Shown here piece after piece: positions 31,455-40,582 of a stretch of 64,000 nt of DNA. Both the position numbers and the translations under genes were made by a program. Under the pieces are notes generated by a model. The model saw nothing but the letters and a program-made list of their open reading frames with translations, was not told the origin of the DNA and ran no database searches. Every line of letters starts with the position of its first letter. Within the stretch, counting starts at the first letter, position 1. The stretch is from Lysobacter_C viscosus (GTDB taxonomy: Bacteria > Pseudomonadota > Gammaproteobacteria > Xanthomonadales > Xanthomonadaceae). The stretch is from contig NZ_JBJMAV010000001.1 of NCBI RefSeq assembly GCF_046600715.1, positions 62,001-126,000 of the forward strand, written 5' to 3'.

Positions 31455-32429
31455 ATGTCCGCAGGCCCCGCCCGCAGCGCCGCTGCCAATGCCGCCGATT
31501 TCGATGTCGCCGACGTGCGGTTCGAGCAGCTGACCATCGTCGACCTGATCCGCCATGGCGGCAGCCGCTTCGCCCAGGCCGGCCTGACCTTCGGCCACAG
31601 CTACGACAACGCGCTGGACGAGGCCACGCAGCTGGTGCTGCACGCGCTGCACATGCCGCATGACTTGAGCCCGGTTTACGGCGCCTCGCGGGTGACGACC
31701 GCCGAGAAGGCCCGGGTGCTGGCGCTGTTCGAGCGCCGCATCAACGAGCGCATCCCGGCGGCATACCTGACCGGCGAGGCGTGGTTCGCGGGCCTCAGCT
31801 TCAAGTCCGACCCGCGCGCGCTGGTGCCGCGCTCGCCGATCGCCGAACTCATCGAGACCGGTTACGAGCCGTGGCTGGGGGGTCGCGAGGTCGGACGCGT
31901 CCTGGACCTGTGCACCGGCTCGGGTTGCATCGCCATCGCCACCGCGCACTACCACCCGGAATGGGACGTGGTCGGCGCGGACATCAACGTGGACGCGCTC
32001 TCGCTGGCGCGGGAGAACAAGGCGCGGCTGCACGCCGACAACGTCGAACTGCGCCAGTCCGACCTGTTCGCGGGCCTGCAGGGCGAGGTGTTCGACCTGA
32101 TCGTCACCAACCCGCCGTACGTCACCCACGCCGAGACCGATGCATTGCCCGCCGAGTACGCGCACGAACCCGAACTGGGCCTGCGCGCCGGTGACGACGG
32201 CCTGGACCTGGCGCTGCGCATCCTGCGCGACGCCCCCGACCACCTGTCCGGGCACGGCCTGCTGGTCTGCGAAGTCGGCGAGGCCGAGCGCGCGCTGGTG
32301 GCGCTGCTGCCGGAGCTGCCGATGGCCTGGGTGGAGTTCAAGGTTGGCCAAATGGGAATCTTCGTGGTCGAGCGCAGCGACCTGGTCGAACACCACGCCC
32401 GCATCAAGGCACTGGCCGACGCGCGCTGA
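31455..32429 (+). CDS. prmB: Ribosomal protein uL3 glutamine N5-methyltransferase
   Basis: A 324-residue SAM-dependent methyltransferase of the HemK/PrmC family that modifies Gln150 of ribosomal protein L3. Motifs: VLDLCTGSGCIAIA (SAM loop, about residue 152) and IVTNPPYVTHAE (catalytic NPPY, about residue 218). The N-terminal helical domain and TIVDLIRHGGSRF are PrmB-like rather than PrmC-like. The prmB-aroC order is conserved in gammaproteobacteria. The frame is open far upstream (30843), but ATG 31455 sits about 20 bp after the expected transcription start. Confidence 0.94.
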   Translation: MSAGPARSAAANAADFDVADVRFEQLTIVDLIRHGGSRFAQAGLTFGHSYDNALDEATQLVLHALHMPHDLSPVYGASRVTTAEKARVLALFERRINERIPAAYLTGEAWFAGLSFKSDPRALVPRSPIAELIETGYEPWLGGREVGRVLDLCTGSGCIAIATAHYHPEWDVVGADINVDALSLARENKARLHADNVELRQSDLFAGLQGEVFDLIVTNPPYVTHAETDALPAEYAHEPELGLRAGDDGLDLALRILRDAPDHLSGHGLLVCEVGEAERALVALLPELPMAWVEFKVGQMGIFVVERSDLVEHHARIKALADAR

Positions 32430-32437
32430 GCGCCGTG

Positions 32438-32579
32438 CCGGGAGCGGCTTCAGCCGCGAACCCACGACGCCCCAGACCGGTGTAGGAGCGACGTAAGTCG
32501 CGACGGCGAATCCACACATACCGGGCGGTCGCGACCCGTTGCACCCTTGGCGGGGCATCGCGGCTGAAGCCGCTCCTAC
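32438..32579. repeat. Composite REP array, order A-B-(b)-a
   Basis: Between prmB and aroC: A type forward with a degraded head at 32438-32462, B type forward at 32482-32504, a partial reversed B (GGTCGCGAC at 32527-32535) and A type reversed at 32557-32579. The architecture is the same as at 2948-3151. The last copy continues into AATGGGTTCG, identical to the bases after the reversed B copy at 3081-3090, giving a shared TCCTACAATGGGTTCG. Confidence 0.85.
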
Positions 32580-32625
32580 AATGGGTTCGTACCGATTCGC
32601 CGGGTTGCCCTCAAGCGGAGTAGCG

Positions 32626-33732
32626 ATGGCCAGCAACACGTTCGGAAAGCTGTTCGCGGTGACGACCTTCGGCGAAAGCCACGGGCCGGCGATCGGCTGC
32701 GTCGTCGACGGGTGTCCGCCCGGGCTGCCGATCGCGCCGGAAGACTTCGCGCATGATCTGGGGCGGCGGGCGACCGGCAAGTCGCGGCACACCTCCCAGC
32801 GGCGCGAGGCCGACGAGGTGGAAATCCTCTCGGGGGTGTACGAGGGACTGACCACCGGCACCCCGATCGGGCTGCTCATCCGCAACACGGACGCGCGCAG
32901 CAAGGACTACGCCGCGATCGCCGCGCAGTTCCGTCCGGGCCATGCCGACTACACCTACTGGCACAAGTACGGCATCCGCGATCCCCGCGGCGGGGGGCGA
33001 TCAAGTGCCCGCGAGACCACGATGCGGGTGGCCGCGGGCGTCATCGCCCGCAAATGGCTGGCCGAGCACCACGGCGTGCACATCCGGGGTTTCGTCTCGC
33101 AGATCGGCTCGCGGCGCCTCGAAGCGGTGCCCGACACCATCGAAGCGTTGGGCGAGGTCGAGGGCAATCCGTTCTTCTGGCCCGTGGCCGCCCAGGTGCC
33201 TGCGCTGGAGGCCGCCATGGACGCGCTGCGCAAGTCCGGCGATTCGGCCGGCGCCCGCGTGGAGGTCATCGCCGAGGGCGTGCCGCCCGGCTGGGGCGAG
33301 CCGGTCTACGGCAAGCTGGATGCCGAACTGGCCGCAGCGCTGATGGGGATCAATGCGGCCAAGGGGGTGGAGGTCGGGGCGGGCTTCGAAGCCGTCGCCC
33401 AGCCTGGCAGCATCCACCGTGATCGCATGGACCCGGGGGGCTTCGCCTCCAACCACGCCGGTGGCGTGCTGGGCGGAATCAGCAGCGGGCAGTCGCTGCG
33501 ATGCGCGGTGGCATTCAAGCCGACCTCCAGCCTGCGGCTGCCGGTTGCCGGACTGGACGTGGACGGGCAGGCGGTCGAGATCGTCACCACCGGGCGCCAC
33601 GACCCGTGCGTCGGCATCCGTGCCGTGCCGATCTGCGAGGCGATGGTCGCGCTGGTGCTGATGGACCAGGCCCTGCGCCATCGCGCCCAGTGCGGCGACG
33701 TGGGTCCGATGTCGCCGCGCGTGCCCGGATAA
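32626..33732 (+). CDS. aroC: Chorismate synthase
   Basis: A 368-residue FMN-dependent lyase making chorismate from EPSP, feeding the trp genes further along. The signatures are GESHGPAIGC near residue 16, RETTMRVAAGVIARK (about residue 127) and HDPCVGIRAVPICEAM (about residue 325). ATG 32626 has GCGGAG 8-9 nt upstream and gives the usual NTFGKLFAVTTFGESHG start; an ATG at 32539 lies inside the REP array and is rejected. TACAAT at 32576-32581, formed by the edge of the REP copy, could serve as -10. Confidence 0.97.
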   Translation: MASNTFGKLFAVTTFGESHGPAIGCVVDGCPPGLPIAPEDFAHDLGRRATGKSRHTSQRREADEVEILSGVYEGLTTGTPIGLLIRNTDARSKDYAAIAAQFRPGHADYTYWHKYGIRDPRGGGRSSARETTMRVAAGVIARKWLAEHHGVHIRGFVSQIGSRRLEAVPDTIEALGEVEGNPFFWPVAAQVPALEAAMDALRKSGDSAGARVEVIAEGVPPGWGEPVYGKLDAELAAALMGINAAKGVEVGAGFEAVAQPGSIHRDRMDPGGFASNHAGGVLGGISSGQSLRCAVAFKPTSSLRLPVAGLDVDGQAVEIVTTGRHDPCVGIRAVPICEAMVALVLMDQALRHRAQCGDVGPMSPRVPG

Positions 33733-33747
33733 ATAGCCGATCTTTTT

Positions 33748-33815
33748 TGGGAGCGACGTACGTCGCGACCCTCGAACGACCAGCATTTCCGAGTCGCGAC
33801 TCACCTCGCTCCTAC
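33748..33815. repeat. REP pair, B type inverted
   Basis: Between aroC and asd: B type forward (GGGAGCGACGTACGTCGCGACC, 33748-33770, GTAG head lost) and a divergent reversed copy ending CTCGCTCCTAC (33791-33815). This is the inner B-b pair without the outer A-a pair. Confidence 0.8.
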
Positions 33816-33838
33816 AAGAATCCATAGAGACGAACCAC

Positions 33839-34861
33839 ATGAGCAAGACCTACAACGTCGCCATTGTTGGCGCCACCGGCGCCGTCGGCGAGACGATGCT
33901 CAAGATCCTTGCAGAGCGCGAGTTCCCGATCGGCAAGCTCGTGCTGCTTGCCAGCGAGCGCTCTGCCGGCGAAAAGGTCGAGTTCGGCGCGCGCCAGGTC
34001 GTGGTGCAGGACCTGGCCACGTTCGATCCGGCCGGCATCGACATCGCCCTGTTCTCCGCGGGTGGCAGCGTCTCGCGGGCCTATGCGCCGAAATTCGCGG
34101 CCGCCGGGGCGGTGGTGATCGACAACTCCTCGGCGTTCCGCCAGGACGAGGACGTGCCGCTGGTGGTCGCCGAGGTCAACCCCGACGCGATGAAGCAGCG
34201 CCCGCGCGGCATCATCGCCAACCCCAACTGCTCGACGATGCAGATGCTGGTGGCGCTGGCGCCCATCCACCGCGAGGCCGGCATCGAGCGCATCAACGTG
34301 GCGACCTACCAGTCGGTGTCGGGCACCGGGCGCAAGGCGCTGGAGGAGCTGGGCCGGCAGACCGCGGGCATGCTCAGCTTCCAGGACGCCAAGCCGGAGG
34401 TGTACCCGGTGCAGATCGCCTTCAACGTGATCCCGCACGGTGGCGAGTTCTGCGACAACGGTTACACCACGGAGGAAATGAAGCTGGTCTGGGAAACCCG
34501 CCGCATCCTCGGCGACGAGTCGATCCAGGTGAACGCCACGGTGGTGCGGGTGCCGGTCTTCTACGGGCACTCGGAGGCGGTGCACATCGAGACCCGCGAG
34601 AAGATCGGCGCGGCGCGGGTGCGCGAGCTGTTGCGGGCCGCGCCCGGCGTGGAAGTGGTCGACGAGCGCGAGGGCGGCGGATACCCGACCCCGGTCACCC
34701 ATGCCTCGGGGAACGACCCGGTGTACGTGGGCCGCATCCGCGACGACATCTCCCATCCGCGGGGCGTTTCGCTGTGGGTGGTGGCCGACAATATCCGCAA
34801 GGGCGCCGCGCTCAACGCGGTGCAGCTGGCCGAGCTCGTCATCGCCGAGCGCGCCGGCTGA
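33839..34861 (+). CDS. asd: Aspartate-semialdehyde dehydrogenase
   Basis: A 340-residue NADPH enzyme producing aspartate semialdehyde for lysine, diaminopimelate, threonine and methionine. It has the Rossmann start VAIVGATGAVGETML, active-site Cys in NPNCSTMQM (about residue 131), SGTGRKALEEL, and the C-terminal VPVFYGHSEAVHIET with ISHPRGVSLWVV. Length is typical of the shorter (non-E. coli) class. It follows aroC after a REP pair and precedes fimV, the order known from Pseudomonas (asd-fimV-truA-trpF). Confidence 0.95.
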   Translation: MSKTYNVAIVGATGAVGETMLKILAEREFPIGKLVLLASERSAGEKVEFGARQVVVQDLATFDPAGIDIALFSAGGSVSRAYAPKFAAAGAVVIDNSSAFRQDEDVPLVVAEVNPDAMKQRPRGIIANPNCSTMQMLVALAPIHREAGIERINVATYQSVSGTGRKALEELGRQTAGMLSFQDAKPEVYPVQIAFNVIPHGGEFCDNGYTTEEMKLVWETRRILGDESIQVNATVVRVPVFYGHSEAVHIETREKIGAARVRELLRAAPGVEVVDEREGGGYPTPVTHASGNDPVYVGRIRDDISHPRGVSLWVVADNIRKGAALNAVQLAELVIAERAG

Positions 34862-34921
34862 ACCCGGCAACGTCCGATGGATTGATGCCCTCGCGCCACC
34901 CATGCGTGGCGGGCACGCGCA

Positions 34922-34950
34922 TTGCCGCGATGGACCGCGGTCGCTAGAGT
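34922..34950 (+). promoter_or_regulatory. Candidate promoter of fimV
   Basis: TTGCCG (34922-34927), a 17-bp spacer and TAGAGT (34945-34950), followed by CGCGGC. The predicted start is about 24 bp before the GTG. Confidence 0.5.
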
Positions 34951-34980
34951 CGCGGCTTGGGGAATGCAGCGGGAGTGCGC

Positions 34981-36834
34981 GTGAAGCGATTGTTGCGGTC
35001 GGCGTTGATGGTGTCCCTGGCGCTGGCCAGCGGGGCGGCGTCCGCGCTCGGCCTGGGCCAGATCCAGCTCAAGTCGGGGCTGGGCGAGCCATTGCTGGCG
35101 GAAATCCCGATCATCTCCAGTGACCCCACGGAGCTGGAGCGCCTGCGCGCCGGCCTTGCCTCGCCGGCCACGTTTGCCCGCGTCGGGCTGCAGCCTCCGG
35201 AGGGAATCGTCGCCGACCTGCAGTTCGCCTCGGCGCTGGACGCCCGCGGCAACCCGGTGATCCGGGTGACCAGCACGCAGCCGATCAACCAGCCGTTGCT
35301 GACCTTCCTGATCGAGGTCGACTGGGGCCAGGGCCGCCTGGTTCGGGAATATTCCACCCTGGTCGATGCCCCCCGCACGGCCGCCGCGCCCCTGCAACCG
35401 CCGATCCAGGCGCCGCAGGCCGCGCCGTCGAACGCCATCGTCCGCGAGCCCACGGTGCCCGTGGAGGCCACGCCCGATCCTGCTCCCGAACCTGTCGTCG
35501 CCGAGGACCCGGCGCCCGTTGCCGCCACGCCCGCCGAGCCCGCGCCGGCCGCCGCTGCTGCACCCATTGCCACCGCGCCGGCACCGGTGGCCGATCCCGT
35601 CCCCGGCATCGATGGGGGACGCTACGACGTGCAGGCGGGCGACACGCTTTCGGCGATCGCCGGGCGAATCGACGGCGGCAACATCAACCAGGCCATGATC
35701 GCGCTGCTGCGCGCCAACCCTGCGGCCTTCATCGACGGCAACGTCAACCTGGTGAAGGCCGGTGCGGTGCTGCGGATCCCCGATGCGGCCGACATGGCGC
35801 AGGTCGACGCGACCGAGGCGGCAGCACTGGTGCGCACGCAGACGCGGCAATGGCGCGAGGCGGCCGCCGCGGTCCCGCAGCCGGCGGTGGCCGCGGCAGG
35901 CGAGGCCGGCGCGGCGCCCGGTGCGCGCACACCCGCCGTCCGGCGTACGGCCGATGCGCGTTTGGAAATCAGTCCGCCCGGCGCAAGCGACGCGTCGACC
36001 GCGGGGACCCAGTCCGGCGCAAGTGCCGGGGGCGAGGGCAACACCATGCGACAGGAACTGCAGACGACCCAGGAGACGCTCGCCGCGCGCGACGCCGAGC
36101 TGGTGGAGATGAAAAGCCGGCTGGCCGAGCTGGAAAAGCTCCAGCAACAGCAACAGCAGCTGCTGGAAATGAAGGACAGCGAGCTGGCCGCCGCGCAGCA
36201 GCGCCTGGCGCAGTCCAACGACGCGCAGGCTTCGATGTCGGCGACCCCGTGGCTGGTGGGCGGCGGCATCGTACTGCTGATCGCCCTGCTGGGCTGGTGG
36301 TGGGGGCGTCGTCGCGCCGCTACACCCGTGTTCAAGGCCCCACCTGAGCGCAGGTCCAGCCTTGCCGATGCGTTCCCGTCGGGTGCGTTAGCCGTGGGGG
36401 GGCAACGCGCCGCTGACCCGGTTGCGCCGGACCCGGTGGAGTCGGCCAGGGAGGGCGATACCGTCAATGAGGAACCGGCGGTTGAACCGGCCACTGCCGA
36501 GGCGCGCGACGCCGCACCGGAACTCCCTGCCGCGGCGGTCACTGCTACGACGGCGGCATCGCGCGAAGACCCGGCGTTGTGGGATCGCCGCGAGCGCGAC
36601 CCGCGTCCCCGTGGGCGCGCACCGACGTGGCACGACGGCAGAGAGGGCGGCGCGGTGGCGGCGGCCAGCGCACCGGTCGAGGCGGCCTCGGGCCATGACC
36701 GCCTGGAGCTGGCGCGCGCCTACATCGCGCTCGGCGACCACGGCAGCGCCAGGCAACTGTTGGAGGAGGTCGCCGCCCAGGGCGACGCCGACGCCCGGCA
36801 GCAGGCCGAGCGGATGCTGCGCGACCTCGCCTGA
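34981..36834 (+). CDS. fimV: FimV/HubP family polar protein
   Basis: A 617-residue inner-membrane protein with a periplasmic LysM, linked to type IV pilus function and polar protein organisation. It has a signal peptide (about 1-22), the FimV N-terminal domain (LGQIQLKSGLGEPLLAEIPI, about 23-120), an Ala/Pro-rich stretch, a LysM (YDVQAGDTLSAIAGRI, about 215-270), a coiled coil with a Gln run (LQQQQQQLLEMKD, about 385-395), one TM segment (about 424-442, followed by GRRR), an acidic cytoplasmic region and the FimV C-terminal helical motif LELARAYIALGDHGSA at the end. GTG 34981 has a GGGAG SD; TTG 34957 is a weaker option. Confidence 0.9.
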   Translation: MKRLLRSALMVSLALASGAASALGLGQIQLKSGLGEPLLAEIPIISSDPTELERLRAGLASPATFARVGLQPPEGIVADLQFASALDARGNPVIRVTSTQPINQPLLTFLIEVDWGQGRLVREYSTLVDAPRTAAAPLQPPIQAPQAAPSNAIVREPTVPVEATPDPAPEPVVAEDPAPVAATPAEPAPAAAAAPIATAPAPVADPVPGIDGGRYDVQAGDTLSAIAGRIDGGNINQAMIALLRANPAAFIDGNVNLVKAGAVLRIPDAADMAQVDATEAAALVRTQTRQWREAAAAVPQPAVAAAGEAGAAPGARTPAVRRTADARLEISPPGASDASTAGTQSGASAGGEGNTMRQELQTTQETLAARDAELVEMKSRLAELEKLQQQQQQLLEMKDSELAAAQQRLAQSNDAQASMSATPWLVGGGIVLLIALLGWWWGRRRAATPVFKAPPERRSSLADAFPSGALAVGGQRAADPVAPDPVESAREGDTVNEEPAVEPATAEARDAAPELPAAAVTATTAASREDPALWDRRERDPRPRGRAPTWHDGREGGAVAAASAPVEAASGHDRLELARAYIALGDHGSARQLLEEVAAQGDADARQQAERMLRDLA

Positions 36835-36837
36835 TCC

Positions 36838-37686
36838 GTGGATGGCACGGCACCGGGCGACGCGTCATCGAACCCGCTGCGGCGGTTCGCGATGGGGGTC
36901 GAGTACGACGGCTCGGCGTTTTCCGGCTGGCAGAGGCTGACCCGTCCCGGCGAGGAAGGCCGGCGCAATGAAGCCACCGTGCAGCAGGCGGTCGAGCAGG
37001 CGCTGTCGTTCGTCGCCGGTCGCCGCACCGACGTGGTCTGTGCGGGGCGCACCGATGCGGGCGTCCACGGGGCCTGCCAGGTGATCCATTTCGATGGTCC
37101 GGCCGGGCGCGACCCCCGGGGCTGGACACTGGGGACTACCTCGAGACTGCCGCGCCCGGTCTGCGCGCTGTGGTGCGTGCCGGTGGGCGACGGCTTCCAT
37201 GCGCGCTTTTCCGCGCGTGCGCGCAGGTACCGCTACCGGATCCTCAACCGACCGGTACGGCCCGCATTGGGTCGCGACGTTCTGACCTGGGAGCGTCGCA
37301 CGCTGGATACCACCGCGATGCACCGCGCAGCGCAGGCGCTGGTGGGCGAGCATGATTTCTCCGCGTTCCGCACCGTCCACTGTCAGGCCCCGCACGCGCG
37401 GCGCGACCTGCAGTCGATCGAAGTGTCGCGGGAAGGGGAGGTGGTCCAGGTGCAGGTCCAGGCCAACGCGTTCCTCCACCATATGGTCCGGAACATCGTG
37501 GGCAGCCTGCTGATGGTGGGGCGTGGCGAGCAACCCGAGAACTGGGTGTCCCAGGTGCTCGAAGGCCGCGACCGCACCCGTGCCGGGCCCACTGCACCCC
37601 CCGACGGACTGGTGTTCGTCGGTCCGCTGTATCCCGCCGCCTGCGGGCTTCCCGATGCGGTCACCCTGACGAGCGCCGTGCCATGA
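36838..37686 (+). CDS. truA: tRNA pseudouridine(38-40) synthase
   Basis: A 282-residue enzyme isomerising uridines 38-40 in the anticodon arm. Catalytic Asp is in CAGRTDAGVHG (about residue 73); RARRYRYRIL and FLHHMVRNIVGSLLMVG are standard. The GTG start 3 bp after fimV is needed because the conserved beta strand begins before the internal Met (RRFAMGVEYDGSAFSGWQ). Its stop overlaps the trpF ATG, so fimV-truA-trpF are likely one operon. Confidence 0.94.
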   Translation: MDGTAPGDASSNPLRRFAMGVEYDGSAFSGWQRLTRPGEEGRRNEATVQQAVEQALSFVAGRRTDVVCAGRTDAGVHGACQVIHFDGPAGRDPRGWTLGTTSRLPRPVCALWCVPVGDGFHARFSARARRYRYRILNRPVRPALGRDVLTWERRTLDTTAMHRAAQALVGEHDFSAFRTVHCQAPHARRDLQSIEVSREGEVVQVQVQANAFLHHMVRNIVGSLLMVGRGEQPENWVSQVLEGRDRTRAGPTAPPDGLVFVGPLYPAACGLPDAVTLTSAVP

Positions 37687-38342
37687 ACCGAACCCTGTTC
37701 CGTACCCGAATCAAGTTCTGTGGTTTTACCCGGCCCGGCGACGTGCGCCTGGCGTGCGAGCTGGGGGCCGATGCGATCGGGTTCGTGTTCGCCCCCGGTA
37801 GCTCGCGCCGCATCGCCCCCGAGGAGGCACGTGCGATGCGCCAGGCCCTGGCGCCGCTGGTGGATGCAGTCGCGCTGTTCATGGACAACCCGGTCGAGGA
37901 GGTCCGTGAGGCGGTGCGCCAGGTGCGGCCCAGCCTGTTGCAGTTCCACGGCGGGGAGGACGATGCCTTCTGTCGCGGCTTCGGCGTGCCCTACATCAAG
38001 GCCATCCCGATGGGGAGCGAGCTGGCCGAACAGCACCCCGCGAACATCCATGTGCGCTACCCGTCCGCATCGGGTTTCCTGTTCGACAGCCACACCGCGG
38101 GGACGTCGGGCGGCAGCGGCGCGGTGTTCGACTGGTCGCGGATCCCGGCGGGCGTGCAGAAGCCTTTCATTCTGGCCGGTGGCCTGCACGCGGGAAACAT
38201 CTTCGACGCGATCATCGGCACGCTGCCGTGGGGCGTGGATGTTTCCAGCGGCATAGAAGGCGAGCCGGGCCTGAAGGACGGCGAGAAGATGCGCCGGTTC
38301 GTGGAGGAAGTGCGTCGGGCGGACTGCGCCCAGCTCGACTGA
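37683..38342 (+). CDS. trpF: Phosphoribosylanthranilate isomerase
   Basis: A 219-residue TIM-barrel enzyme of tryptophan synthesis. It starts with RIKFCGFTRPGDVRLACELGADAIGF, with the catalytic Cys in the first strand; the general acid Asp equivalent is in the FMDNP region, and ILAGGLHAGNI forms the phosphate loop near residue 165. It is a monofunctional TrpF, not fused to TrpC. ATGA overlap with truA. trpB follows after 126 bp with its own candidate -10. Confidence 0.95.
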   Translation: MNRTLFRTRIKFCGFTRPGDVRLACELGADAIGFVFAPGSSRRIAPEEARAMRQALAPLVDAVALFMDNPVEEVREAVRQVRPSLLQFHGGEDDAFCRGFGVPYIKAIPMGSELAEQHPANIHVRYPSASGFLFDSHTAGTSGGSGAVFDWSRIPAGVQKPFILAGGLHAGNIFDAIIGTLPWGVDVSSGIEGEPGLKDGEKMRRFVEEVRRADCAQLD

Positions 38343-38404
38343 GTGCGGCCGCGGCGGAACGCTTCGTCGCGTCGACACGCGGCAGGGCCGGCCCGCCGAT
38401 CGCC

Positions 38405-38410
38405 TACACT
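38405..38410 (+). promoter_or_regulatory. Candidate -10 of trpB
   Basis: TACACT followed by CGCCGGCCGG, 58 bp before the trpB ATG. It fits the recurrent pattern. I saw no leader peptide with tandem Trp codons and no attenuator-like hairpin pair. Confidence 0.45.
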
Positions 38411-38468
38411 CGCCGGCCGGCTCGCTGCCGGCTTCGCCGTTCCCGAATCCCCCCTCAAGGTGTCAAGC

Positions 38469-39686
38469 ATGGCCGCCACGCCGCTCCTGGACTTCCACGC
38501 CTACCCGGATGCAGCGGGCCACTTCGGCCGCTACGGCGGTCGCTTCGTCGCCGAAACCCTGGTCGGGCCATTGCAGGAACTGGCCGCGGCCTACGACGCG
38601 GCGCGCGTGGACCCGGCGTTCATCGCCGCCTTCGAACGCGACCTGGCGCACTACGTGGGCCGGCCCAGCCCGATCTACTTCGCCGAGCGCCTCAGCCGCG
38701 AAGTGGGTGGCGCGCGCATCCTGCTAAAGCGCGAAGACCTCAACCACACCGGCGCGCACAAGATCAACAACACCATCGGCCAGGCCCTGCTGGCAAGCCG
38801 CATGGGCAAGACCCGGATCATTGCCGAGACCGGCGCCGGCCAGCACGGCGTGGCCAGTGCCACCGTTGCCGCCCGGCTGGGGCTGGAATGCGTGGTCTAC
38901 ATGGGCGCGACCGACATCGAGCGGCAGAAGATCAACGTCTACCGGATGAACCTGCTGGGTGCACGGGTGGTGCCGGTGGAGAGCGGCTCGGCCACGCTCA
39001 AGGATGCCCTGAACGAGGCAATGCGCGACTGGGTCACCAATGTCGAGGGCACCTTCTACATCATTGGCACCGTCGCCGGTCCCGATCCGTACCCGCGCAT
39101 GGTGCGCGACTTCAACGCCGTGGTCGGCCGCGAAGCACGCGAGCAGATGCTGGCCGAATATGGCCGGTTGCCCGACGTGGTGACGGCATGCGTGGGTGGC
39201 GGAAGCAACGCGATCGGGGTGTTCCATGCATTCCTCAACGACGCCGGCGTGCGCCTGGTGGGCGCCGAAGCGGCCGGTGACGGGATGGACACGGGGCGCC
39301 ACGCGGCCTCGCTTGCCGCCGGCCGGCCCGGCGTGCTGCACGGCAACCGCACCTACGTGATCTGCGATGACGATGGCCAGATCACCGAGACCCATTCGGT
39401 GTCGGCGGGCCTGGACTACCCGGGCGTCGGCCCCGAGCACGCCTTCCTGAAGGACACAGGCCGTGCGGAGTACGTCGGGGTCACCGACGACGAGGCGCTG
39501 GCAGCGTTCCACCGCCTGTCGCGAACCGAGGGCATCCTGCCGGCGCTGGAGTCCAGCCACGCGATAGCCCAGGCGATGAAGCTCGCCCGCGACCTGCCTT
39601 CCGACGCGCTGGTGCTGTGCAACCTGTCCGGGCGCGGCGACAAGGACGTGCATACCATTGCCGCCCGCGAGGGCCTGGCGCTGTAA
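38469..39686 (+). CDS. trpB: Tryptophan synthase beta chain
   Basis: A 405-residue PLP enzyme that joins indole and serine. It has GRYGGRFVAETL at the N-terminus, PLP lysine in NHTGAHKINN (about residue 98), the GGGSNAIG phosphate loop (about residue 243), and EGILPALESSHA near the end. ATG 38469 with AAGGTG upstream gives the standard length; the frame is open back to 38343 without merit. It is paired with trpA 83 bp downstream, forming the alpha2-beta2 complex. Confidence 0.97.
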   Translation: MAATPLLDFHAYPDAAGHFGRYGGRFVAETLVGPLQELAAAYDAARVDPAFIAAFERDLAHYVGRPSPIYFAERLSREVGGARILLKREDLNHTGAHKINNTIGQALLASRMGKTRIIAETGAGQHGVASATVAARLGLECVVYMGATDIERQKINVYRMNLLGARVVPVESGSATLKDALNEAMRDWVTNVEGTFYIIGTVAGPDPYPRMVRDFNAVVGREAREQMLAEYGRLPDVVTACVGGGSNAIGVFHAFLNDAGVRLVGAEAAGDGMDTGRHAASLAAGRPGVLHGNRTYVICDDDGQITETHSVSAGLDYPGVGPEHAFLKDTGRAEYVGVTDDEALAAFHRLSRTEGILPALESSHAIAQAMKLARDLPSDALVLCNLSGRGDKDVHTIAAREGLAL

Positions 39687-39769
39687 GCGCGGCCAACCTG
39701 CCAGTCCGTCCGGGTCGTCCCGGGCCCGTCCTCCCGGTGGCCCATGCCGCTGTCACGAAAAGCCTCGCA

Positions 39770-40582
39770 ATGAACCGCATCGACACCCGTTTCGCGAAAC
39801 TCAAGTCCGCTCGCCGCAAGGCACTCGTGCCCTTCGTCACCGCCGGCGATCCCGCCCTGGAGGCGACGGTGCCGGTCATGCACGCGCTGGTCGCCGCAGG
39901 GGCGGACGTCATCGAGTTGGGCGTGCCGTTCTCCGACCCGATGGCTGACGGTCCGACGATCCAGCGCAGTTCCGAGCGCGCGATCCTGCGTGGCGCAGGT
40001 CTGGGCTACGTGTTGGACTGCGTGCGCTCGTTCCGGGGCCTGGATGCGGACACGCCGGTCGTGTTGATGGGCTACCTCAATCCGGTCGAGATCCGAGGTG
40101 CCGGGCGGTTCGCCCGCGAGGCGGTCGATGCCGGCGTGGACGGCGTCCTGCTGGTGGACCTGCCCCCGGAGGAGGCGGCCGAGTTCCGCAATGCCTTCGA
40201 TGCCGCGGGGCTGGCACTGATCCTGCTCGCGTCGCCCACCACGTCCGATGCCCGTTCGGCGCACTTGTGCGAGCTGGCCGCCGGGTACCTGTACTACGTC
40301 AGCTTTGCCGGCGTGACCGGTGCAGACCGGCTGGACACGGGTGCCGCGAGCGACCGGCTGATGGCCATCCGACGCCAGGGCAGGGTGCCGGTGGTCGCCG
40401 GTTTCGGAATCAAGGACGCCGCCAGCGCGGTGTCGATGGCCCGCCAGGCCGACGGCGTCGTGGTCGGAAGCGCCCTGGTGGCCGCGATGGAAGGCGCCAG
40501 TGATGTAGACGACGCGGTGCGCCGCGCCGGAAGCTTCCTTGCCCCGCTGCGTGCCGCCCTTGATGCGGCCGGCGCCGGCTGA
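39770..40582 (+). CDS. trpA: Tryptophan synthase alpha chain
   Basis: A 270-residue TIM-barrel subunit that splits indole-3-glycerol phosphate and channels indole to TrpB. The catalytic pair is in IELGVPFSDPMADGPTIQ (Glu about 49, Asp about 60); YYVSFAGVTGADR and VVAGFGIKDAA form the phosphate site. Length is standard. The ATG 39770 follows an 83-bp gap after trpB; the same frame is open upstream, but no SD supports an earlier start. Confidence 0.96.
   Translation: MNRIDTRFAKLKSARRKALVPFVTAGDPALEATVPVMHALVAAGADVIELGVPFSDPMADGPTIQRSSERAILRGAGLGYVLDCVRSFRGLDADTPVVLMGYLNPVEIRGAGRFAREAVDAGVDGVLLVDLPPEEAAEFRNAFDAAGLALILLASPTTSDARSAHLCELAAGYLYYVSFAGVTGADRLDTGAASDRLMAIRRQGRVPVVAGFGIKDAASAVSMARQADGVVVGSALVAAMEGASDVDDAVRRAGSFLAPLRAALDAAGAG

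Noticed and set aside
38343..38468. Trp-operon attenuator or leader peptide upstream of trpB.
   Set aside because: No short frame with tandem Trp codons and no mutually exclusive hairpins were seen.
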